This document shows positions 17,366 through 24,456 of a stretch of DNA of 64,000 nucleotides, piece after piece. The stretch spans positions 1 to 64,000 of the forward strand of contig JBOGNO010000010.1 in the NCBI GenBank assembly GCA_050747245.1, in the 5' to 3' direction. A program made the translations under genes and the position numbers. How positions within the stretch are numbered: position 1 is the stretch's first letter; each line of letters starts with the position of its first letter. This DNA comes from JBOGNO01 sp050747245 (lineage in GTDB: Bacteria > Acidobacteriota > Terriglobia > Acidiferrales > UBA7541). Under the pieces are notes generated by a model. That model was not told the DNA's origin. It was given only the letters and a program-made list of their open reading frames with translations, and did no database searches.

Positions 17366-20062
17366 ATGGCGGACTCCGCGTCGCTAATCGGGCAGACCAT
17401 CTCGCACTACCGCATCGTCGAGAAACTCGGTGGTGGCGGAATGGGCGTGGTATATGAAGCGGAGGATTTGACCCTCGGCCGGCACGTCGCGATGAAATTC
17501 CTGCCCGATGAACTGGCCCGCGATTCGCATGCGCTCGAACGCTTTCAGCGTGAAGCGCGCGCTGCTTCAGCGCTCAATCATCCCAACATCTGCACGATTT
17601 ACGAGATCGGCGAGGGCGGCGGCCAGGTGTTCATTGCCATGGAGCTGATGGAAGGGGCCACGCTGAAGCAGCGCATCGGCGGCCGCCCCATGGAGCTGGA
17701 GGGACTGCTCGATCTGGGGATCGAAATTGCCGACGCTCTGGATGCCGCGCACGCCAAGGGCATTGTGCACCGCGACATCAAGCCGGCGAATATTTTTATA
17801 ACCGAACGCGGCCACGCAAAGATCCTCGATTTCGGCCTGGCGAAGCAGACGCGAGCGGGCGGCACAGAGGGCCTGACGTTCTCCGCGGGGATGACCGCGG
17901 GCGTGGGCGAGGAGCTGCTGACCAGCCCAGGCACGGCCGTGGGAACCGTCGCCTACATGTCGCCGGAACAGGTGCGCGGCCAGGAACTCGACGCGCGCAC
18001 GGATCTTTTTTCCTTTGGTGTGGTCCTCTATGAAATGGCGACCGGAGCTGTTCCGTTTCGCGGTGAAACGTCCGGTGTGATTACCGAGGCGATTTTGAAT
18101 CGCTCACCCGTATCTCCGGTGCGGTTGAACCCGGATCTTCCTTCGAAGTTCGAAGACATTATCAACAAGGCGCTCGAAAAGGATCGTGACCTTCGCTATC
18201 AGTCCGCGTCAGATATGCGCGCTGACCTGAAGCGCTTGCGGCGGGATACCGACTCGGGCCGAATTTCCTCATCGCCAAGCAGAGCGGCTCAAAATCTTGC
18301 GCTGGAGCCCGCTAGCAGCTCGAGCACCGCAATCGGCGCTCAACCCTCATCGGGGCCTGTGCGTAAGAAATATATCGTTGTAGCTGCGTGCGCCGTTCTG
18401 GTGGCAGTCGCATTTGCGGCGTATCACTTCGGCGTTGGTTCGAGCGCTCCCAGAGGGCCCGCGAAGATTACGCAAGTCAGCCATTGGGACCAGCCTATGG
18501 ACTTTGCGAGGCTTTCTCCCGACGGCCACACCGTGGCATTCAGTTCGCCGGTAGGGGGCATAGCACAGGTGTTCGTCATGCTTACTTCCGGTGGCGAGCC
18601 TCTTCAGCTTACGAATGACGAAGGCGACAAAATTGTGGATAGCTTCTCCCCAGACGGGACTGAGATTTATTACGAGAGATACTCCGGGCGCGACGAGGGC
18701 TGGGCCATCCCCACACTCGGCGGAAACCCGAGCCGTGTCGTATCGGGCTCCTCTTTGGCTCCATCTCCCGATGGCGGCTCAATCTACTACGTGAAGACTG
18801 GAAGCCGGGGCATCTTTCGTACCAACAGGTCCAGGTTGAGTGAGGAACAGGTGTACAGTTTCGATGCTACCGAATTTCCTCCCAGGCATATATTTCCTTT
18901 CCCTGATGGCAACCGCTTGCTCGTAGTTGCCTCCGACCCGGTTACCCTGCTTCCGCTATCCCACGCCTACGAAGTTGATCTGTCTGGACGATCGGCAGTT
19001 GATCTGGGTGAGATACCCGTGGATCCGATTGACGTCACATGGGCCGAAGCCGGAAAGGCTGTGCTGTTTAGCCGTACCGTGAGTGGGCTGACTAACATCT
19101 GGAAGTACAGCTTGCAGGACAAGGCATTGACGCAGATAACTTTAGGAACCGGGCCGGATTCTTCCCCCATGCTGGCGCCGGGAGGAAGAGGGATTTACTT
19201 TGTGAGTGGCAAGTCCACTGGGCTTTTGACCGCTTACAACCTCCATTCGAAGCAATCCACAGACATCGCGTCGGAAAACGCAACCCAGCCCACGATCTCG
19301 CGTGATGGAAAACGGGTGATGTATATCACGGCCCCCGCAAGGGATCGGAGCGAACTCTGGGTATCGAACATCGACGGCAGCGACAAAGTGAAACTCGCCA
19401 GTTCGGGATCCCTGTCAACGGCATCCTGGGCGCTCGACAATTCTCACCTTTCTTTTTCGGAGACGGAAGCTGGCACAGCAGACAAGGTTTACGTCGTGGG
19501 AGCCGATGGCAGCGGTCTTCGCCAGATCCCGTGGCCCGGAGGGAGTCTCCAAGGATTGGTATGGAGCGCTGACCAGAAATCCGTTTACCTGACTGGTTTC
19601 GAAAAAAGGGCCGCGACGTCGACCATTTGGAGAGAGAACGCGGACGGGTCGAACCCGGAGAAACTAGCTGCCGGTTGTGGCGTTGCTTGGGAAATTACAC
19701 CCAGTGGCCAGTACCTGCTGGATGTAGTGTTGTCGGGAGAAAAGACCGGAATTAACGAGTTCTCTATCCCCGATAGAAAGTGTATTCCGCTGTTGCCCGG
19801 CGTGGTAACGTTCGGCGTTTTTTTTGGTCGCGATGGCAAGTCCTTCTTGTACGCCATTCCGTCACGCCACGATGTTACAATTTATCGTCAGCCCTGGCAG
19901 GACGGAAAACTCATCGGCCAGCCCCAGGTTGCGCTAAAGCTCCCCTTTGCTTTTCCCTTGATCTACGGCGGCAACGCCTACGACTTTGCGCGCGATCTCT
20001 CCACCGTCGTCTATGCGCGTCCCGGCGGCCACGCCGACCTGTATTTGTTGAGCCAAAAGTGA
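17366..20062 (+). CDS. receptor-type Ser/Thr protein kinase with PD40 beta-propeller (kinase 3)
   Basis: An 898-residue paralogue of kinase 2. The kinase domain has the P-loop GGGGMG, a lysine in VAMKF, HRDIKPAN and DFG. The transmembrane helix (KKYIVVAACAVLVAVAFAAY) is near residue 340, followed by TolB-like PD40 blades (FSPDGTEIYYE, LAPSPDGGSIYYV and others). From 17636 to 17980 the DNA is identical to kinase 2, but after GTGCGCGGC it diverges and its protein (ELDARTDLFSFGVVLYEMATG) is closer to kinase 1, so the gene is a mosaic. The start is chosen as for its paralogues. No dedicated substrate gene is nearby. Confidence 0.93.
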   Translation: MADSASLIGQTISHYRIVEKLGGGGMGVVYEAEDLTLGRHVAMKFLPDELARDSHALERFQREARAASALNHPNICTIYEIGEGGGQVFIAMELMEGATLKQRIGGRPMELEGLLDLGIEIADALDAAHAKGIVHRDIKPANIFITERGHAKILDFGLAKQTRAGGTEGLTFSAGMTAGVGEELLTSPGTAVGTVAYMSPEQVRGQELDARTDLFSFGVVLYEMATGAVPFRGETSGVITEAILNRSPVSPVRLNPDLPSKFEDIINKALEKDRDLRYQSASDMRADLKRLRRDTDSGRISSSPSRAAQNLALEPASSSSTAIGAQPSSGPVRKKYIVVAACAVLVAVAFAAYHFGVGSSAPRGPAKITQVSHWDQPMDFARLSPDGHTVAFSSPVGGIAQVFVMLTSGGEPLQLTNDEGDKIVDSFSPDGTEIYYERYSGRDEGWAIPTLGGNPSRVVSGSSLAPSPDGGSIYYVKTGSRGIFRTNRSRLSEEQVYSFDATEFPPRHIFPFPDGNRLLVVASDPVTLLPLSHAYEVDLSGRSAVDLGEIPVDPIDVTWAEAGKAVLFSRTVSGLTNIWKYSLQDKALTQITLGTGPDSSPMLAPGGRGIYFVSGKSTGLLTAYNLHSKQSTDIASENATQPTISRDGKRVMYITAPARDRSELWVSNIDGSDKVKLASSGSLSTASWALDNSHLSFSETEAGTADKVYVVGADGSGLRQIPWPGGSLQGLVWSADQKSVYLTGFEKRAATSTIWRENADGSNPEKLAAGCGVAWEITPSGQYLLDVVLSGEKTGINEFSIPDRKCIPLLPGVVTFGVFFGRDGKSFLYAIPSRHDVTIYRQPWQDGKLIGQPQVALKLPFAFPLIYGGNAYDFARDLSTVVYARPGGHADLYLLSQK

Positions 20063-20108
20063 TTTCCCGACCTCCGGCTCCTGACCGCGGAGTGGCGAAC
20101 TCTAGGCA

Positions 20109-20231
20109 TTGCCGGGCGACGCGGCAAACCCACGCACCGCTTACAAGGAGTTCCTCACGCTCTGGAAAGAGGCCGATCCCGACACCCCCATCCTCAAGCA
20201 AGCCCGAGCAGAATACGCAAACTTGCGATAG
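20109..20231 (+). pseudogene. relic of a TPR-kinase C-terminal end
   Basis: Forty codons read LPGDAANPRTAYKEFLTLWK and continue with DPDTPIL and AEYANLR, then TAG. This is the last TPR helix pair and closing motif of acidobacterial TPR kinases, without the rest of the gene. It starts 46 bp after kinase 3, and its closing motif resembles the relic at 14324-14422. A shorter scrap of the same ending (KSDYANLH) lies at 20580-20615. Confidence 0.6.
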
Positions 20232-20240
20232 ACGCCTGTC

Positions 20241-20314
20241 CGCTGTTCTCATTCAGAGGGCCGCCTTACGGCCCGAAGAATCTCCGATCAAACTCTTCGT
20301 CTCTTTTCTGTACC
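20241..20314 (+). repeat. hairpin-bearing intergenic repeat, copy 1
   Basis: Outer parts CGCTGT...TCATTCAGAG and GAAGAATCTCCGATCAAACT plus CTTCGTCTCTTTTCTGTACC flank a hairpin GGGCCG (20258-20263) / CGGCCC (20269-20274). The second copy at 20475-20551 shares the outer sequence but has a different hairpin, the pattern expected of a mobile or structured repeat unit. Confidence 0.65.
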
Positions 20315-20474
20315 TACGGGTCTATCCCGCCAGCTTTGTGCTTCGGCCCCTCTATCGCCGGGCTTGCTAGCGCCTTCTGCTGGCAAATCACCAGCCTTCG
20401 CGTTTGAATCTGTTTACGTGCCGCCACCCACCCCCGTCGCTCCCTGAACCGCCCCTCTCTGAGCGAAAAACCAG

Positions 20475-20551
20475 CGCTGTCATTCTGAGCCCCGATGCAT
20501 TTCATCGGGGCAAAGAATCTCTAATCAAACTCTTCGTCTCTTTCTTGTACC
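20475..20551 (+). repeat. hairpin-bearing intergenic repeat, copy 2
   Basis: TGTCATTCTGAG, then hairpin CCCCGATG (20490-20497) / CATCGGGG (20503-20510), then AAAGAATCTCTAATCAAACT and CTTCGTCTCTTTCTTGTACC. It matches copy 1 outside the hairpin. The TGTCATTCTGAG...AAGAATCT frame resembles repeats widespread in intergenic DNA of several phyla (recalled, not searched). Confidence 0.7.
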
Positions 20552-20579
20552 GCTAAGCCCATCCCACCCTACTCGTCGC

Positions 20580-20615
20580 CGCGCCGCCAAATCCGACTAC
20601 GCAAACTTACACTGA
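20580..20615 (+). pseudogene. short relic of a kinase C terminus
   Basis: Eleven codons RAAKSDYANLH followed by TGA match the closing residues of the two longer relics (A-K-S-E-Y-A-A-L-R and A-R-A-E-Y-A-N-L-R). It is short, so chance cannot be excluded, but it lies next to the other relics. Confidence 0.35.
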
Positions 20616-20691
20616 TCCCACAACGTCAGCTGCGAGCTCCTATAATTGTGGCGCCGGGCTCGCGGCAGGTCAGTATTCCTAGTCCCGGTAC

Positions 20692-20720
20692 TTGACTTTC
20701 TACTTAACCTATGCTATGCT
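20692..20720 (+). promoter_or_regulatory. sigma-70 type promoter at the head of an intergenic element
   Basis: TTGACT (20692-20697), 17-bp spacer, TATGCT (20715-20720). It is preceded by GGTAC, as at 38.99 kb. Downstream come a GGGG/CCCC hairpin (about 20752-20769) and the motif TTTCTAATCGAGACACA at 20794-20810. No gene starts nearby; infC begins about 550 bp further on. Confidence 0.6.
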
Positions 20721-21187
20721 TACCCTATTGAAATAAAACGATTTAGCGGGTCGGGGGACAACTTCCCCATTACGACGCTTGCAGGGACAACATTTTCTAA
20801 TCGAGACACATCACATGTTTCCCCACCTCCCATATCTCCGTGACTCAGTGGCCTCCGTGGCCAATCCCGAGTTGCAAACTGGCAGAAATCAATCGCTACA
20901 AAACAGTCATTTTCAAAATGGGTTCTAGTACCACATTCTGGGGCGCGTAAAGGAGGGCCAAAGGCAAAACACAGCTAATGTCGCCGACGTCGTGGAGAAT
21001 GGCGCTGGCGTGGGAAAGGGGCTTGGCGCGGGCGTTGAGTAATAGGACAGCGCCGCGCAGGCCCCGCGCTCGCCTCGCGGCGGCCTCGCGAGGAAAAAAG
21101 GGCTAACCAGAATCCGGAAAATAAATGGAGTTTGCGCAGCCACTGCCAGCGCGACGGAAAATGTTGACGCGCGGGAGGAATGCGGGG
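20721..21187. other. gap before infC
   Basis: It contains the hairpin and 17-nt motif of the dispersed element up to 20810. From about 20905 to 21060 the minus strand reads a hydrophobic, protein-like stretch (NARAKPLSHASAILHDVGDI, ending at a TAG near 20903) with no clear start. I do not recognise it and regard it as a possible decayed gene end. Confidence 0.35.
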
Positions 21188-21198
21188 CGTGCTATACT
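21188..21198 (+). promoter_or_regulatory. possible extended -10 promoter of infC
   Basis: CGTGCTATACT contains TATACT (21193-21198) with an upstream TG (extended -10). No good -35 box lies at 16-18 bp. Predicted start near 21205 gives a leader of about 75 nt. Confidence 0.35.
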
Positions 21199-21278
21199 TT
21201 TCGCCCCTGGGTTCGGTTGTGCGCGGCTGAAGGGCCGGTTTCAAAAATTGCCGCCGGGCAGGATTGGGAGGTGGGTTT

Positions 21279-21851
21279 ATCGCATCGGATCGTGGCGGTG
21301 GGTTGCGGGTGAACGAGCGCATTCGGGCGCGCGAAGTCCGCGTGGTGGATGATCTGGGCGGACAGCTCGGAGTGATGACGTTGTTTGACGCGCTGAAAGC
21401 GGCGCGGAATGCCGGCCTCGATCTGGTGGAAATTTCGCCGACCGCCGTTCCTCCGGTATGCAAGCTCACGGATTTCGGAAAATTTCTTTACGAGCAAAAT
21501 AAGAAAGCTCACGAACAGCGCCAATCGCGAAAAGCGACGCATGTGAAGGAAGTGAAGTTCCGGCCGGCGACGGCGGAACACGATTACCAGGTGCGCAAAA
21601 ATCAAATCATCCGCTTCCTCGGCGATGGATATAAAGTGCGGGCCATGATTTTCCATCGCGGCCGGGAGATGGCCCATCAGGACGTCGGACGCGCCAAGAT
21701 GACGCGGCTGCTCAAAGATGTGGGGGATCACTGCCAGATTGAATTCGGGCCCCGCATGGAAGCAAATATATTGCTGGCGCTGCTGTCTCCCAAGAAGGGC
21801 GCCGCGCCAAAACCCGTGGCAACAACGACGCCGCAGGCCGCGCCAGCTTAG
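21279..21851 (+). CDS. infC: translation initiation factor IF-3, probable rare AUC start
   Basis: About 190 residues with both IF-3 domains: N-terminal RVNERIRAREVRV, the linker near KAHEQRQSRKATHVKEVKFRP, and the C-terminal domain with HDYQVR, HRGREMAHQD and IEFGPRMEANILLAL. It binds the 30S subunit and polices start-codon choice. The frame has no ATG before the conserved part. The best start is ATC at 21279, preceded at ideal distance by GGGAGGTG (21266-21273). AUU/AUC/AUA starts are a known feature of infC that lets IF-3 repress itself. GTG 21309 and TTG 21303 are less likely because they lack a well-placed ribosome site. It opens the infC-rpmI-rplT-pheST cluster. Confidence 0.95.
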   Translation: MASDRGGGLRVNERIRAREVRVVDDLGGQLGVMTLFDALKAARNAGLDLVEISPTAVPPVCKLTDFGKFLYEQNKKAHEQRQSRKATHVKEVKFRPATAEHDYQVRKNQIIRFLGDGYKVRAMIFHRGREMAHQDVGRAKMTRLLKDVGDHCQIEFGPRMEANILLALLSPKKGAAPKPVATTTPQAAPA

Positions 21852-21891
21852 AATGAAATAAATTCGAAAACAAAAGAATCGGGGGATTTTC

Positions 21892-22098
21892 GTGGCAAGA
21901 CCAAGAAAATTGAAAACGCACCGCGGCGCCGCCAAGCGATTCAAGGTGACGTCTACGGGAAAAATCATGCGCATGCGCTCCGGCAAGCGACACTTGCTGG
22001 GGACCAAGGCGCCCAAGCGCATGCGCCGGCTCGGCAAAGCGATCGAAGTGCATCCCGCCGATCGAGCAAACGTGCGGAAGATGCTGCCGTACGCCTAA
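21892..22098 (+). CDS. rpmI: 50S ribosomal protein L35
   Basis: A 68-residue basic protein with the L35 signature: KLKTHRGAAKRFKVTSTGKI at the N terminus, then GKRHLLGTKAPKRMRRL, ending in KMLPYA. It starts at GTG 21892 after a GGGGGA ribosome site. It sits 40 bp after infC, the usual order. The gap to rplT is unusually long (260 bp) and contains an attenuator-like hairpin. Confidence 0.96.
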   Translation: MARPRKLKTHRGAAKRFKVTSTGKIMRMRSGKRHLLGTKAPKRMRRLGKAIEVHPADRANVRKMLPYA

Positions 22099-22203
22099 AA
22101 AGAATTTCGAGTTTCCGAACTCGATGAAATTCCGAGCCAGGCAGCGCGCAATCCGCCACGACGGGCCTGCCGGCCGATTGAGCCGGAATCAAGGCTCGTT
22201 GCG

Positions 22204-22238
22204 CTCCTCGCCCGAATGGATCGGGAGCGAGGAGTTTT
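22204..22238 (+). terminator. attenuator-like hairpin in the rpmI-rplT leader
   Basis: CTCCTCGC pairs with GCGAGGAG (8 bp), continued by CCGA/TCGG around loop ATGGA with a 2-nt bulge. TTTT follows at 22235-22238. It lies inside the operon, 120 bp before rplT, so it is a candidate conditional terminator rather than the end of the operon. L20 is known to regulate its own operon through leader RNA in other bacteria. Confidence 0.5.
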
Positions 22239-22358
22239 CCGAACACGCCGTGGAGTGGATGCTTTTCCGTGCGCTGCATTTGCTGAGAGGCTGCGCTTGG
22301 GAAGGAATTCCTCCGCGCTGATTGATTCGCCAGAATTGTTTTCGAGGAGAATTGCGAC

Positions 22359-22730
22359 ATGGCAAGAGTGAAGCGAGGCACGAAGCGGCGCGCGAAGCGC
22401 AAAAAGCTGCTGCGCAAGGCGAAGGGATATTTCCTCACCAAAAGCAAACTGTATCGTTCGGCACGCGAAGCGGTGAATCGTGCGGAACGCTATTCCTATC
22501 GCGACAGGCGCAGTCGCAAACGTGACTTCCGCCGGCTGTGGATTCAGAGGATTGGAGCGGCAGCACGGACGAACGGAATTTCCTACAGCCAATTCATGCA
22601 CGGTCTGAAAGGTTGTGGGATCGAGATTGACCGAAAGATTTTGTCCGACATGGCCACGCAAGACGCGGCGGGATTTGCTTCGCTCGTCGAGCAGGCCAAG
22701 CAGCAACTCGCGCCACGTGCAAGCGCATAA
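22359..22730 (+). CDS. rplT: 50S ribosomal protein L20
   Basis: A 123-residue L20: MARVKRGTKRRAKRKKLLRK at the N terminus, then YRDRRSRKRDFRRLWIQRI and a C-terminal RNA-binding globular domain (ISYSQFMHGLK). It is essential for early 50S assembly and in several bacteria represses its operon. The ATG at 22359 has CGAGGAGA upstream. The upstream 260-bp leader is long enough to hold an autoregulatory structure. Confidence 0.97.
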   Translation: MARVKRGTKRRAKRKKLLRKAKGYFLTKSKLYRSAREAVNRAERYSYRDRRSRKRDFRRLWIQRIGAAARTNGISYSQFMHGLKGCGIEIDRKILSDMATQDAAGFASLVEQAKQQLAPRASA

Positions 22731-22796
22731 CGCCGCCACTCGACTGCATCCGGCGACGGCCAGCGTCACGCTGGAAGTAAATGTCCCGGGCGAGCT

Positions 22797-23924
22797 TTGA
22801 CGCTTGAACAATTTATGAACGAAGAAGCACCGAACGTCGAAAAGTCCCTTGTGGAACGCGGTGTGAGCGACCCGCAGCAAGTGGCACGCGATTTTGAAGA
22901 TATTCGCAAGAGATTTGACAAACAAGCTGCCGAAACACATGACGAAGTTCGTTGGGCAATGCTGCGAGACGCTTGGCTCGGACGAAAATCTGGAATCATC
23001 GCAAAGATCGCTGAGAATTGGTTGAAGGGCGCGCCGGGAGCGCTCAAGTCCATAGTCGGCCAGCAATTCAATGAGCTTCGCGCTTATGTCGAGGCGTCAC
23101 TCGAGAAACATCATGCGGCTGTGCGAGGGGCGGCCGAGCAGGCGGCGCTTGTGCGCGAGCGCGTGGATCTGTCTCTGCCGGGCGTCCAGCGGGCCATCGG
23201 CACGCGGCACATAATCCAGCAGACCCTTGAAGAGCTCTACCGCATTTTCATGTCCATCGGATTCTCGGTGGTGGAAGGACCTGAGATGGAAACGCCTTAT
23301 TACAACTTCGAGGCGCTCAACATTCCGGAGCACCATCCGGCGCGCGACAATATGGACACGTTTTACATCGAGACGCCGCCGGGCAGCGAAAAATATCTGC
23401 TGCGAACGCACACATCTCCGATGCAGATTCGCACGATGCTGAAACAAAAGCCTCCGGTGCGCGTGATCGTGCCGGGAAAGGTCTATCGCCGCGACAACCC
23501 GGACGCGACACATTCGTTCATGTTTCACCAGGTCGAAGGACTGGCGGTGGACGAAGACATCACGTTTTGCGATTTCAAAGGCACGATCGAATATTTTGCG
23601 AAGGAGTTTTTCGGACCGAAGACGAAAGTGCGGCTGCGACCGAGCTATTTTCCGTTCACGGAACCTTCGGCGGAATTCGACGCTTCCTGCCACGTCTGCG
23701 GTGGGCGCGGCTGCCGGACGTGCAAGAACTCCGGCTGGATCGAGCTCTTCGGCGCGGGAATGGTGAATCCGGCGGTCTATGGCTTCGTGAATTACGACGC
23801 AAAACGGCTGAGCGGATTTGCATTTGGATTGGGCGTGGACCGCCTGGCCATGCTGAAATACGGCATCAACGACTTGCAGCTCTTTTTCCAGAACGATGTG
23901 CGGTTTTTGCGGCAGTTTCCATAA
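22797..23924 (+). CDS. pheS: phenylalanyl-tRNA synthetase alpha subunit
   Basis: About 375 residues. After an N-terminal coiled-coil arm (to about residue 110) comes the class II catalytic core: VVEGPEMETPYYNFEALNIP, HPARDNMDTFYI, RTHTSPMQIR (motif 2 region), THSFMFHQVEG, and GFAFGLGVDRLAML (motif 3). A four-cysteine knot CHVCGGRGCRTC lies near residue 300, seen in many bacterial PheS. It joins PheT in an (alpha-beta)2 enzyme that charges tRNA-Phe. The start is uncertain: TTG 22797, or ATG 22815 with no ribosome site. It is followed by a foreign-looking ORF instead of pheT. Confidence 0.96.
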   Translation: MTLEQFMNEEAPNVEKSLVERGVSDPQQVARDFEDIRKRFDKQAAETHDEVRWAMLRDAWLGRKSGIIAKIAENWLKGAPGALKSIVGQQFNELRAYVEASLEKHHAAVRGAAEQAALVRERVDLSLPGVQRAIGTRHIIQQTLEELYRIFMSIGFSVVEGPEMETPYYNFEALNIPEHHPARDNMDTFYIETPPGSEKYLLRTHTSPMQIRTMLKQKPPVRVIVPGKVYRRDNPDATHSFMFHQVEGLAVDEDITFCDFKGTIEYFAKEFFGPKTKVRLRPSYFPFTEPSAEFDASCHVCGGRGCRTCKNSGWIELFGAGMVNPAVYGFVNYDAKRLSGFAFGLGVDRLAMLKYGINDLQLFFQNDVRFLRQFP

Positions 23925-23934
23925 GGAGGTCAAG

Positions 23935-24456
23935 GTGACTGGGAAATCCACTGACCGGGCCACAGAATTCTCAAAGGATCTGAGGCGCTGCCTCCAAGAT
24001 AGCCATGGCGCCTTCAATCGAGCGCTGGGTGACCTCAAGTGGCATGTGAATTGGAAACCGAGGGGAATTAGTCGGGAAAGTGTTGACGTGGTAGGCGTCA
24101 ATGGGAGAGGCCGGGAGGTCATATTGATTGAAGCGGAGCTCTTGCGAGAAGACCCTGCATCGAACGTGGTCAAGATATGGAAGTGGGCTACCGAGGGAAA
24201 GCTGAGAAAGCACATCCTATTCGTTCAATCCTTTTCGAAGGCCTACCTTAATAAAAAACGCGAACGGAGAGCCCGCGCTTCGTTCGTAGCAAAGAGAATG
24301 GTGAAGGAGCTTCCATCTATCCTCTATAAGGAGGTACGCCTAAATTACAACCCACGCCCAGGCGGCAAGGTTGGAGCTGGGCGAAGACGGCATCATTCCC
24401 AAAACCTCGCCGCAAGTGTCGTCCGTTTGGGTAAGGCCCTAATACATTCGCGATGA
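23935..24456 (+). CDS. uncharacterised PD-(D/E)XK-like protein inserted between pheS and pheT
   Basis: A 173-residue protein I cannot assign to a named family. GTG 23935 follows a near-perfect AAGGAGGTCAA ribosome site 10 bp after pheS, and the TGA overlaps the pheT ATG (ATGA), so it is built into the operon. After an N-terminal helix comes SVDVVGVNGRGREVILIEAE with Asp51, Glu66 and Glu68, a D...E-x-E arrangement on a beta hairpin like restriction-nuclease folds (where the last residue is usually Lys). Then comes EDPASNVVKIWKW, rich in conserved-looking residues, and a basic C-terminal tail (KKRERRARASF, GRRRHHSQ). Base composition seems less GC-rich than pheT. Nuclease function is only a guess; it could be an inactive RNA-binding relative. 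Confidence 0.75.
   Translation: MTGKSTDRATEFSKDLRRCLQDSHGAFNRALGDLKWHVNWKPRGISRESVDVVGVNGRGREVILIEAELLREDPASNVVKIWKWATEGKLRKHILFVQSFSKAYLNKKRERRARASFVAKRMVKELPSILYKEVRLNYNPRPGGKVGAGRRRHHSQNLAASVVRLGKALIHSR

Noticed and set aside
20903..21060. Protein-like minus-strand stretch before infC
   Set aside because: Hydrophobic and plausible as a decayed gene end, but there is no start codon in context and I recognise no family.
23097..24215. 372-residue minus-strand open frame opposite pheS and the inserted ORF
   Set aside because: pheS is certain, and the plus-strand ORF has a strong ribosome site and coupling to pheT; the minus frame has neither.
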